Assembly: GCA_002482715.1 (NCBI GenBank)
Contig: DLGN01000090.1
Span: 2,268 to 11,294 of the forward strand
Length of the DNA: 9,027 nucleotides
Source: Oxalobacteraceae bacterium UBA7693
Lineage (GTDB): Bacteria > Pseudomonadota > Gammaproteobacteria > Burkholderiales > Burkholderiaceae_D
Reading direction: 5' to 3'
Below the pieces are notes generated by a model. That model saw nothing but the letters and a program-made list of their open reading frames with translations. It was not told the DNA's origin and did no database searches. This document shows positions 1 to 6,890 of the stretch, piece by piece; positions within the stretch are counted from its first letter, which is position 1, and each line of letters begins with the position of its first letter. A program made the translations under genes and the position numbers.

Positions 1-2343
1 GGCGGCAGCAACTTGGCGTTCACGTTCCAGATTGCGTTCTAATTGCAATTTGCCAGCGATGTATTGTTGTGGCCAATTGATGTCCGTGAAACCTAGCTTG
101 GCGGCTTCATGCAAAGTCCAGGCAGGATCTGCCAAATGTGGCCTTGCGATCGCACACAGATCAGCACGTCCAGCAGCGATAATGCTATTCACATGATCGG
201 CTTCAAAAATCGCCCCGACAGCAATCGTCGCAATTTGTGCTTCATTACGGATGCGATCAGAAAACGGCGTTTGGAACATACGTCCGTACACGGGCTTTTC
301 TTGTTTACTGACTTGACCTGAAGAACAATCGATCATATCGGCACCGGCTTGTTTAAACAGTTTAGCGATCGCTACCGCGTCGTCAGGCGTAATGCCACCC
401 TCCACCCAATCATGCGCCGAGATACGCACTGACATAGGCTTATGCGCAGGCCACACAGCACGCATCGCCGCGAAAACTTCCAAAGGATAACGACAGCGCT
501 TTTCCAAACACCCACCGTATTCATCATCACGCTGATTCGTCAGCGGCGAGATAAAACTCGACAGGAAATAACCATGTGCGCAATGCAGTTCCATCCAATC
601 GAAACCTGCCTGATCCGCTGCGATTGTCGCTGCGACAAAATCATTCAACACTTGCGCCATTTGTGTATTTGTCGCTGCTAGTGCGACTTGCGAAACGCCT
701 TGCAAATATTGTTGCTCTGAAGCTGAAATCAAAGGCCAATTACCGGAATCTAAAGGCTGATCAATGCCATCCCAAGCACGTTTGGTGGAGCCTTTAGCAC
801 CAGCGTGGCCGAGCTGCACCGCAATCTTGGCATCGCTGTTCGCATGCACGAAATCAACGATGCGTTTCCATGCTTGTGTGTGTTCAGGCGCATACAAGCC
901 AGGACAAGTCGGCGTAATTCTGCCTTCCGCCGAGACACAAGTCATTTCCGCAAACACTAAGCCAGCGCCGCCCATCGCGCGACTGCCGAGATGCACTAAA
1001 TGATAATCACCAGCGACACCATCAACCGCAGAGTATTGCGCCATCGGCGACACCACAATACGATTTTTTAAGACCACATCGCGTACTTTGAAGAGCGTGA
1101 ACATGGGTGGAATAGCTTGCTTAGTATGGGGCATGGCAATACCTGCTTTGGCAAAGGCTTGCTCGGCAATCCAGACTTCAAAACTACGCACATAATCGGC
1201 ATCACGCAGGCGTAAATTCTCATGCGATAAACGCTGGCTGCGCGTCAGCATGGAGTAAGCAAATTGAGGTGCTTGCATCGCTGTGTAGCGATGGACGTTT
1301 TCAAACCACTCCATCGAATTACGAGCTGCACTTTGTATTTTCAGCACTTCTATGGCGCGCACTTCTTGATAGGCATCCATCACCGCTTGCATGCCGTTTG
1401 CACCATCTTGAGCAAAACAATTCGCGAGTTCTATCGCGTCTTCAAGTGCAAGCTTGGTACCTGAGCCTATAGAGAAATGCGCCGTATGTGCAGCATCGCC
1501 CATCAATACGACTGGTACAGTTTTTCCATTAATGTGATTTTGGTGTACCCACTGCTTACAAATAATGCGCGGGAATTTAATCCAACTCGCTGAACCACGC
1601 AGATGACTAGCATTGCTCATCAAAGCATTGCCGTCCAAATATTTCGCGAATAATTTTTCACAAAAAGTGATCGCTTGCGCTTGGTCCATTTGGTCAAGAC
1701 CAGCTTTCAACCACACGTCTTCCGGTGTCTCGACGATAAAAGTCGCGGTATCACCATCGTATTGATAAGCATGCGCCTGAAACCAGCCATGTTCGGTTTC
1801 TTCAAACGCAAAAGTAAATGCGGAGAAAAGTTTTTTCGTGCCTAGCCAAACGAAACGGCATTTACGTGTATCGATATCTGGTTGATAAGTGGTTTCATAG
1901 CGTGTGCGAATCCGGCTATTCAGGCCATCACTGGCAATCACCAAATCAGCATTATAGGTCTGCGCCAAAACCTGATCATCTTGCACATCGGTTTCAAATA
2001 CCAATTCCACGCCCAGTTGTTCACAGCGTTCTTGCAGAATATTCAGCAAGCGCTTGCGACCTATTCCACAAAATCCATGTCCGCCCGAGGTGACAACCTG
2101 CCCTTTGAAATGCACATCGATGTCATCCCAATGATTAAAGGCTTGCAAAATAGTCTTGGCCGTAACTTCGTCGGCTTTTACCAGATTGCCCAAAGTCTGA
2201 TCAGAAAACACCACGCCCCAACCAAAGGTATCGTAAGGGCGATTGCGTTCGACCACCACGATACGATGCGCCGGGTTTTGCTTTTTCATCAGCAACGCAA
2301 AGTACAAACCCGCGGGACCGCCGCCTATGCAAAGTATGTTCAT
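1..2343 (-). CDS. Fused FAD aryl-CoA hydroxylase / Old Yellow Enzyme reductase (2-aminobenzoyl-CoA monooxygenase/reductase or salicylyl-CoA 5-hydroxylase type), 3' end outside window
   Basis: Reading from ATG at 2343 the frame stays open through base 1: 781 codons, no stop, so only the extreme C-terminus is probably missing. Residues 1 to about 390 form a single-component FAD hydroxylase: GGGPAG dinucleotide motif at 7-12, ASDGLNSR with D139, and GDAAH from G282. Residues about 405-770 form an Old Yellow Enzyme barrel: SPMAQYS (432-438), QLGHAG (510-515), the substrate-binding His pair H587/H590 in LHCAH, and NQRDDEYGG. This fusion is known from Azoarcus evansii 2-aminobenzoyl-CoA monooxygenase/reductase, which 5-hydroxylates anthraniloyl-CoA and then reduces the ring with NADH. 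Databases often call relatives salicylyl-CoA 5-hydroxylase/oxidoreductase. The protein should be cytoplasmic. It lies directly downstream of a CoA ligase with a 4-bp ATGA overlap and no strong ribosome binding site of its own, which suggests coupled translation. The fold assignment is firm; the substrate is inferred. Confidence 0.9.
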   Translation of the reverse strand, partial: MNILCIGGGPAGLYFALLMKKQNPAHRIVVVERNRPYDTFGWGVVFSDQTLGNLVKADEVTAKTILQAFNHWDDIDVHFKGQVVTSGGHGFCGIGRKRLLNILQERCEQLGVELVFETDVQDDQVLAQTYNADLVIASDGLNSRIRTRYETTYQPDIDTRKCRFVWLGTKKLFSAFTFAFEETEHGWFQAHAYQYDGDTATFIVETPEDVWLKAGLDQMDQAQAITFCEKLFAKYLDGNALMSNASHLRGSASWIKFPRIICKQWVHQNHINGKTVPVVLMGDAAHTAHFSIGSGTKLALEDAIELANCFAQDGANGMQAVMDAYQEVRAIEVLKIQSAARNSMEWFENVHRYTAMQAPQFAYSMLTRSQRLSHENLRLRDADYVRSFEVWIAEQAFAKAGIAMPHTKQAIPPMFTLFKVRDVVLKNRIVVSPMAQYSAVDGVAGDYHLVHLGSRAMGGAGLVFAEMTCVSAEGRITPTCPGLYAPEHTQAWKRIVDFVHANSDAKIAVQLGHAGAKGSTKRAWDGIDQPLDSGNWPLISASEQQYLQGVSQVALAATNTQMAQVLNDFVAATIAADQAGFDWMELHCAHGYFLSSFISPLTNQRDDEYGGCLEKRCRYPLEVFAAMRAVWPAHKPMSVRISAHDWVEGGITPDDAVAIAKLFKQAGADMIDCSSGQVSKQEKPVYGRMFQTPFSDRIRNEAQIATIAVGAIFEADHVNSIIAAGRADLCAIARPHLADPAWTLHEAAKLGFTDINWPQQYIAGKLQLERNLERERQVAAA

Positions 2344-3986
2344 GTGTTTTGGATTGTCTTTAATTTAAATCGCTGTACTTTGCCCGTCTCTGTGCGAGGC
2401 AAAGCGTCTTTGAATTCTATGCAGCGTGGATATTTATAGGGGGCGACATTGGCTTTGACGAATTGTTGAATATCGCTGACCAACGCTTCACTAGCCATAG
2501 GATCACGCGCCTTCGTGGCATCGCGCAAAACTACAAAGGCTTTGACTATCTGCCCGCGTTCTTCGTCAGGCAAACCGACAACCGCGCATTCGGCGACTTC
2601 GGGATGTTTGAGGATAATTTCTTCGACCTCGGGGCCTGCCACGTTGTAGCCCGCCGTAATGATCATGTCATCGGTACGTGCGCGATAATGGAAATAGCCT
2701 TCAGCATCCATTTCGTAAGCATCACCAGTCAAATTCCAACCATTTAAGACATAATTTTTTTGCCTGTCGTCCGCCAGATAACGACAGCCGGTTGGGCCTT
2801 TCACAGCCAATCGACCTGTCACACCCACAGGCGCTGGATTACCGTTCTCATCAAGGACACAAGCCTGATATCCGTGAACCGCTTTACCCGTTGCTCCTGA
2901 ACGCGCTTGCTCACCCGCTGCCGAAATAAAAATATGCAACATCTCGGTCGCGCCTATGCCGTCGATCATGATCAAACCTGTCGCAGCTTGCCAGGCTTCA
3001 CGCGTCGCTGCAGGTAAAGTTTCGCCAGCGGATACTGTCTTTTGCAGCGATTTCAGCGAAAAATTCGGCACCATAGGCAGCATCTGACGATAGAAAGTCG
3101 GCGCGGTAAAACACACCGTCGCTTGATATTCGTCGATAGATTTGAGCAAAGTTTCTGGCGTGAGTTTTTCTAAAAGAACGGCGGTCGCACCGATCCGTAA
3201 AGGGAATAAAAGTAATCCGCCGAGTCCAAAAGTAAATGCCAATGGCGGCGTACCGATAAAAATATCACTCGCTTGCGATTGCAAAATCGAGCGCGGGAAG
3301 CAATCGCAGATCGCCAACACATCACGATGAAAATGCATGGTGCCTTTGGGCATACCAGTCGTACCTGAGGTAAAGCTGATCAAGCAAACATCTTCGGCAT
3401 GGGTATCGACCGCTTTAAAAGTACTTGACTTGGACGCCATCAATTGTTCAACCGAATCTGCAACATCACTATTAAAAATTTTAATCTGCTGTAGCACGGG
3501 ACTCAATTTCTGCGCAGCGTCCAACTCTTCGTGCAAAGCGGCAGAACACAAGGCCGCAGAAATTTGCGCCTTCTCGATAATCACACTCAACTCTTTGGCG
3601 CGCAGCAAAGGCATGGTCGGCACCGCCACACAGCCGACTTTCCACACTGCCAAAATACAAGCCGCCATCATGGGATTATTTGCACCGCGCAATAAGACTC
3701 GATTACCCGGAACTAACTGCATATCCTCGACCAAGACATGCGCAATCTGATTCACTTTCGCGCATAGCTCCGCATACGTCCAATTAGCGCTGGCACTGCG
3801 GATTGCCACTTTGTCGGCAAAACCTTGCTCAGCGATGTCTTCTAAAAAAGCATTGGCGCAGTTAAGACGATCTGGATACTGCAATTCAGGCAAATCAAAT
3901 AGCAATTCTGGCCACTGCTCTGGCGGTGGCAGATGTTCGAAGGCGAAGGTATCAACATGAGCAGATTGCGGAAAACTGATAGGCAT
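2340..3986 (-). CDS. Aryl-CoA ligase of the benzoate / 2-aminobenzoate-CoA ligase family
   Basis: This 548-residue AMP-forming acyl-CoA synthetase is full length for the benzoate-CoA ligase group. Visible motifs are the ATP-binding loop [10 protein letters not shown] (206-215), the aryl-ligase signature [11 protein letters not shown] (343-353), the hinge-region stretch [22 protein letters not shown] (from 419, with D422), and the C-terminal PRTETGK with adenylation lysine K536. It would convert an aromatic acid, ATP and CoA to the aryl-CoA, AMP and pyrophosphate in the cytoplasm. The signature and the following fused hydroxylase/reductase favour 2-aminobenzoate (anthranilate); salicylate or benzoate remain possible. 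I chose the ATG at 3986 rather than the in-frame start at 4052: a GGAG sits 8 nt upstream, and the extra 22 residues do not look like family sequence. The stop overlaps the downstream start (ATGA), so the two genes form one operon. Confidence 0.92.
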   Translation of the reverse strand: MPISFPQSAHVDTFAFEHLPPPEQWPELLFDLPELQYPDRLNCANAFLEDIAEQGFADKVAIRSASANWTYAELCAKVNQIAHVLVEDMQLVPGNRVLLRGANNPMMAACILAVWKVGCVAVPTMPLLRAKELSVIIEKAQISAALCSAALHEELDAAQKLSPVLQQIKIFNSDVADSVEQLMASKSSTFKAVDTHAEDVCLISFTSGTTGMPKGTMHFHRDVLAICDCFPRSILQSQASDIFIGTPPLAFTFGLGGLLLFPLRIGATAVLLEKLTPETLLKSIDEYQATVCFTAPTFYRQMLPMVPNFSLKSLQKTVSAGETLPAATREAWQAATGLIMIDGIGATEMLHIFISAAGEQARSGATGKAVHGYQACVLDENGNPAPVGVTGRLAVKGPTGCRYLADDRQKNYVLNGWNLTGDAYEMDAEGYFHYRARTDDMIITAGYNVAGPEVEEIILKHPEVAECAVVGLPDEERGQIVKAFVVLRDATKARDPMASEALVSDIQQFVKANVAPYKYPRCIEFKDALPRTETGKVQRFKLKTIQNT

Positions 3987-3993
3987 CGTTAAG

Positions 3994-3999
3994 TCTCCA
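3994..3999 (-). promoter_or_regulatory. Ribosome binding site for the aryl-CoA ligase
   Basis: On the minus strand TGGAGA places a GGAG core 8 nt before the ATG at 3986. This decides the start codon in favour of 3986 over the longer reading frame from 4052. Confidence 0.8.
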
Positions 4000-4067
4000 T
4001 TCTTTAATTGGCATTTGTTCCAATTTCTTGTTATTTTGATTGAATTGGACACCCAAACGGATAATTA

Positions 4068-4090
4068 CTTTAAACCTAAACTATTTAAAG
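4068..4090. repeat. Inverted repeat upstream of the catabolic operon, possible operator
   Basis: CTTTAAA (4068-4074) is mirrored by TTTAAAG (4084-4090) across a 9-bp spacer. A second, overlapping pair, TTACTTT (4065-4071) and AAAGTAA (4093-4099), encloses the same centre region. The site is 82-104 bp upstream of the ligase start, a plausible place for a regulator to bind. In such AT-rich DNA these arms could arise by chance. Confidence 0.3.
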
Positions 4091-4201
4091 GTAAAGTAAA
4101 AATTAAGAGGCTTAGTTTTTTACATTTAATAAAGCTTCGTAATTTTAGGATTTACGCAAAACTGACACTGACGTCGTTGAATTCCATTGCTGGCCCCGGT
4201 A

Positions 4202-4215
4202 GCACAAGTATGTGC
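4202..4215. repeat. Short perfect hairpin
   Basis: GCACA (4202-4206) pairs with TGTGC (4211-4215) around a 4-base AGTA loop. It lies about 30 bp before the larger 8-bp inverted repeat, so a transcript through this stretch could form two adjacent stem-loops. No T-tract follows on either strand, so it is not a typical terminator. Confidence 0.3.
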
Positions 4216-4243
4216 AATCTGCTTCTGCGACCTAAGGCGTATT

Positions 4244-4285
4244 GACCTAGTCAAGCAACATGCTACTAAATGCGCCCACTAGGTC
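4244..4285. repeat. Perfect 8-bp inverted repeat with 26-bp spacer
   Basis: GACCTAGT (4244-4251) is exactly mirrored by ACTAGGTC (4278-4285). A third copy of the core, GACCTA, occurs in direct orientation at 4229-4234. There is no following T-tract, so a simple intrinsic terminator is unlikely. It could be a protein-binding site, an RNA stem, or the remains of a small mobile element; the sequence does not decide. Confidence 0.45.
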
Positions 4286-4488
4286 CTCGTCGTACATTGG
4301 TACCGTCTTCAACCCGATTCAAGCATTCAAGAAGAAGCACTAATAAACGAAAAGCTAGAAAATTTTTACGTAAATCCTCAGTTTTTGAAGAATTGACATC
4401 GATTAAATTAAAGCGCTGCAAATTCAGTTATTCACCATCGATGTATAAAAATACGAATTTCAGAGACTACTTAATCTAGGTTTTAAGG

Positions 4489-4494
4489 TATATT
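4489..4494 (+). promoter_or_regulatory. Candidate -10 box for waaA
   Basis: TATATT lies 55 bp upstream of the waaA start and is the best -10-like hexamer in the proximal region. No good -35 hexamer sits at the expected 16-18 bp spacing. A perfect TTGACA exists further up at 4393-4398, but it has no matching -10 at a normal distance. The call is weak. Confidence 0.2.
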
Positions 4495-4549
4495 CAGCAC
4501 CTAATTAACAATTCAGCAGGCGCTTACAAGCTCTGCACTTCCTGCCTTA

Positions 4550-5824
4550 ATGCGATTTTTATACTCACTAGCTTGGTCACTCGCTCTTCCCTTCGTTATT
4601 TTACGTCTGTGGCTGCGTGGTAAACAAGAGCCTGGCTATCGCCAACACATCCGTGAACGACTTGGCTGGTATGCATCAAATACTCAGCAAAAATTTATCT
4701 GGGTACATGCAGTATCAGCAGGAGAAACCCGCGCCGCCGAGCCAATTATCAGAGCGCTATTAAAAGCGTACCCACAGCATCATGTATTGCTGACACACAT
4801 GACACCAATTGGCCGTAGCACAGGACAAGCACTATTCGCCAATGTCGCTGATCGCGTCCATCAAGCCTTTGTTCCCTATGACATCAATTGGATGATACGA
4901 CGCTTTCTACGCCACTTTAGTCCAAGGATTTGCGTCTTAATCGAAACCGAAGTTTGGCCCAATTTAATTGCGCAGTGCAAAGCGGCGAAGGTTCCCGTGA
5001 CTTTGGTTAACGCAAGACTTTCCGAACGCTCCTTAAAAAAAGCCCAAGGTCTATCTGCTTTGATGTTACCAGCAGCGCAGTCAATTGATTATGTTGCCGC
5101 GCAATCGGGTCCTGACGCCGAGCGCCTGCGCGCTTTAGGTGTTCGTGAGCTCTGCGTCACTGGCAATATGAAATTTGATGTCACACCACCACCTTTAATG
5201 GCAGAGCGCGGCGCTAAATTACGCGCCTATTTTGGAAATCGTCCAGTCTTCATTTGCGCAAGCACACGAGAAGGTGAAGAGCCCTTAATTATCGACGCCT
5301 TTATGCGCTTGGAATTACCGCATGCCTTACTGATTATTACACCGCGTCATCCACAACGCTTTGATCAGGTCGCCGCTCTTTTACATCAACATCAATTGCG
5401 CTTTGTGCGTCGTTCGACTCTCGATCTAGATCAAGCAGAATTGCCAATCCCATCAGATACTCAAGTGTTTTTGGGTGACAGTATGGGTGAAATGTATATG
5501 TACTATGCCGCTAGTGATCTGGCTTTTGTCGGCGGCAGTTTGGTGCCTTTAGGTGGTCACAATTTAATTGAAGCCTTTGCCATGAGTCGCCCTGTATTAA
5601 CCGGCCCGCATACGTTTAATTTTTCTGAAATCACGGAACAAGCAATCGATGCCAGCTGCGCGCAACGCGCTAGCGATGCTGAGGACGTGATGCGAAGCGC
5701 ACAAGCATTAATCGACGATACCGATAAGCGCCTAGCGATGGGAGCACAAGCCCATGCATTTTTCTTACAGCATCAAGGAGCAACTGATAGAACGATGAAG
5801 GCAATCGAAAAGTTCATTCGTTGA
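4550..5824 (+). CDS. waaA: 3-deoxy-D-manno-octulosonic acid (Kdo) transferase WaaA
   Basis: This 424-residue GT-B glycosyltransferase (family GT30) transfers Kdo from CMP-Kdo to the lipid A precursor at the cytoplasmic face of the inner membrane, starting the lipopolysaccharide inner core. An N-terminal hydrophobic anchor (about residues 1-22) is followed by the membrane-proximal RERLG motif with E36, the expected catalytic base. Further family motifs are HAVSAGE (53-59), ETEVWPNL (132-139), GNMKFD (205-210), TREGEE (239-244), PRHPQRF (265-271), GDSMGEM (309-315) and GGSLVPLGGHNLIE (328-341). Length and motifs are complete. The ATG at 4550 matches the family N-terminus, and an in-frame stop lies at 4502, yet no Shine-Dalgarno sequence is visible before it. 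No other lipopolysaccharide gene, such as a heptosyltransferase, is adjacent. Whether one or two Kdo residues are added cannot be told. Confidence 0.95.
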   Translation: MRFLYSLAWSLALPFVILRLWLRGKQEPGYRQHIRERLGWYASNTQQKFIWVHAVSAGETRAAEPIIRALLKAYPQHHVLLTHMTPIGRSTGQALFANVADRVHQAFVPYDINWMIRRFLRHFSPRICVLIETEVWPNLIAQCKAAKVPVTLVNARLSERSLKKAQGLSALMLPAAQSIDYVAAQSGPDAERLRALGVRELCVTGNMKFDVTPPPLMAERGAKLRAYFGNRPVFICASTREGEEPLIIDAFMRLELPHALLIITPRHPQRFDQVAALLHQHQLRFVRRSTLDLDQAELPIPSDTQVFLGDSMGEMYMYYAASDLAFVGGSLVPLGGHNLIEAFAMSRPVLTGPHTFNFSEITEQAIDASCAQRASDAEDVMRSAQALIDDTDKRLAMGAQAHAFFLQHQGATDRTMKAIEKFIR

Positions 5825-5870
5825 ACCTATTTAAACCTAAGCGGTCTGTCTAAAAAGTATTGAAAGATTC

Positions 5871-5876
5871 AAGGAG
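5871..5876 (+). promoter_or_regulatory. Ribosome binding site for the DUF2785 gene
   Basis: AAGGAG ends 7 nt before the ATG at 5884. It sets the start there rather than at an upstream in-frame TTG (5860), and places a proper signal peptide right at the N-terminus. Confidence 0.85.
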
Positions 5877-5883
5877 ACAAAAA

Positions 5884-6792
5884 ATGCGAACAAGCTTTCA
5901 GGTATTTGCTGCAAAATTTCTCTTAAGTGTAAGCATCCTCATTAGCGCTAATAGCTTTGCAGGATGTCCACCCAGCGGAAAGTCTTTAGATGATTTAAAA
6001 AATCTAAAGACGTCACAATGGAAAATCGGTGACGCGACACAGCGCCAACAAACCGCCTTAGCAATGCTTGACTGTTTGAGCAATTCAAATCCGCAATTAC
6101 GTGATGAAATTGCTTTTGAAGCATTGTCATTTTGGATGCGCAGTGAACTTCTTAGTAGCGAAACCGTTCACCAAATTCGAGAACAACTGCTGAAGAAAAT
6201 TCTCGACAAAACATCCGCTGATGATGAAGGCTTTACTAAACCGTTTGCCGCTTTAGTGCTCGCCGAAGTCGCTCGAGTCGATCGACGTAAGGCTTTTATG
6301 TCCGATTCTCAACGCCAAGAAATGCTAGAAACCGCTGCACTGTATCTTGGCCAAATTGTTGACTTCCGCGGATTTGATGAGAAAACTGGTTGGCGCCATG
6401 GGGTTGCTCATGCAGCCGATTGGATGATGCAATTATCATTAAATCCAGCTTTAAATAAATCTCAACACGAAACGATGCTTGCCGCACTGGCTCTGCAAAT
6501 CCGCAATGAGCGACACTTCTATCAATATGGCGAAGCGGAACGCTTGATGACACCAGTCTTTTACCTGGGCTTGCGTTCGTCACTTACGAGCGAGGAATGG
6601 GGCACTTGGTTCGCTAGTTTACTTTCCACTTCCTTAGACCTGAAAAAAACTACACAAGCAAGTCTGGCGCGTAAGCACAATCTCAGCGCATTTCTCTCTG
6701 CAATCTATGTCAACTTACAAGAAAGCAAGCAAATTGCCTTACAAGAAAAGCTACTTCCTATCGTCATCAAGTCTATGAAAAAATTGAACTAA
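5884..6792 (+). CDS. Exported DUF2785 family protein, function unknown
   Basis: This is a 302-residue protein. Residues 1-26 are a Sec-type signal peptide: a basic start, a hydrophobic core about 12-22, then S-F-A before G27. A cysteine at 28 makes FAGC a marginal lipobox, so a lipoprotein is possible. The mature part is mainly helical and matches my memory of DUF2785: RDEIAFEALSFW (73-84), and a central conserved block from D160 to W180 containing GFDEKTGWRHGVAHAADW. The clustered His, Asp and Trp (H172, H176, D179) could form a site, but no reaction is known to me. The gene begins 59 bp after waaA with no terminator between, so read-through transcription is possible, though its strong ribosome binding site allows independent expression. 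Family assignment is from memory of the pattern and moderately sure. Confidence 0.8.
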   Translation: MRTSFQVFAAKFLLSVSILISANSFAGCPPSGKSLDDLKNLKTSQWKIGDATQRQQTALAMLDCLSNSNPQLRDEIAFEALSFWMRSELLSSETVHQIREQLLKKILDKTSADDEGFTKPFAALVLAEVARVDRRKAFMSDSQRQEMLETAALYLGQIVDFRGFDEKTGWRHGVAHAADWMMQLSLNPALNKSQHETMLAALALQIRNERHFYQYGEAERLMTPVFYLGLRSSLTSEEWGTWFASLLSTSLDLKKTTQASLARKHNLSAFLSAIYVNLQESKQIALQEKLLPIVIKSMKKLN

Positions 6793-6815
6793 GTACCGAT
6801 TTACCAGTCTCAAGT

Positions 6816-6831
6816 GGTCAACTTTTTGACC
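6816..6831. repeat. Short inverted repeat between the DUF2785 gene and the peptidase gene
   Basis: GGTCAA (6816-6821) pairs with TTGACC (6826-6831) around a 4-base CTTT loop, 24 bp after the DUF2785 stop. It is followed by CTTAAAAATATTATTTT, not a clean T-run, so it would be at most a weak terminator. The right arm TTGACC also looks like a -35 hexamer, but no good -10 follows at the usual spacing; a TATTAT at 6840-6845 is too close to pair with it. Confidence 0.35.
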
Positions 6832-6878
6832 CTTAAAAATATTATTTTGCTTTATCCAATTATCAAGAAAAATCATTT

Positions 6879-6884
6879 GGAGGA
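6879..6884 (+). promoter_or_regulatory. Ribosome binding site for the dipeptidyl peptidase gene
   Basis: GGAGGA ends 6 nt before the ATG at 6891, a near-consensus Shine-Dalgarno that fixes the start immediately before a clear signal peptide. Confidence 0.85.
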
Positions 6885-6890
6885 ACATCC

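Larger units (their letters stand above)
3987..4549. other. AT-rich divergent intergenic region (563 bp), no supported gene
   Basis: The ligase operon leaves to the left and waaA to the right, so promoters for both must lie here. Flanks are very AT-rich, while about 4165-4320 is more balanced. Short open frames on the plus strand (4015-4245 and 4270-4479) lack a ribosome binding site and resemble no family I recognise. The minus strand of the central part gives only short interrupted frames. What can be seen are inverted repeats at 4068-4090, 4202-4215 and 4244-4285, and a TATATT box at 4489-4494. I see no convincing tRNA, terminator or insertion sequence. Confidence 0.7.

Noticed and set aside
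1882..2439. 185-codon open frame on the plus strand
   Set aside because: It lies antisense to the N-terminal FAD domain of the hydroxylase-reductase, whose minus-strand frame has continuous family motifs; the plus-strand translation resembles nothing and has no ribosome binding site.
3337..3750. 137-codon open frame on the plus strand
   Set aside because: It is antisense to the ATP-binding half of the aryl-CoA ligase, with no supporting start signal.
3987..4052. Longer N-terminus for the aryl-CoA ligase
   Set aside because: The extra 22 residues are translated leader; GGAG 8 nt before the ATG at 3986 supports the shorter form.
4015..4245. 76-codon frame starting inside the ligase leader region
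   Set aside because: No ribosome binding site and no family resemblance; it would overlap the promoter region of the divergent operon.
4244..4285. Intrinsic terminator
   Set aside because: The loop is 26 bases, the stem is only half GC and no T-run follows on either strand; no gene ends here on either side.
4270..4479. 69-codon Arg/Lys-rich frame upstream of waaA
   Set aside because: No ribosome binding site, no recognisable family, and its composition fits chance reading of AT-rich intergenic DNA. Homologues in relatives would change this.
3987..4549. tRNA, CRISPR array or intact insertion sequence in the long gap
   Set aside because: No cloverleaf with a TTC-type T-loop, no regularly spaced repeats and no transposase-like frame were seen.
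5860..5883. TTG start giving an eight-residue longer DUF2785 protein
   Set aside because: AAGGAG is correctly placed for the ATG at 5884, and the extra charged residues would precede the signal peptide.
6296..6583. 95-codon minus-strand frame
   Set aside because: Antisense to the conserved DUF2785 core and without family resemblance.
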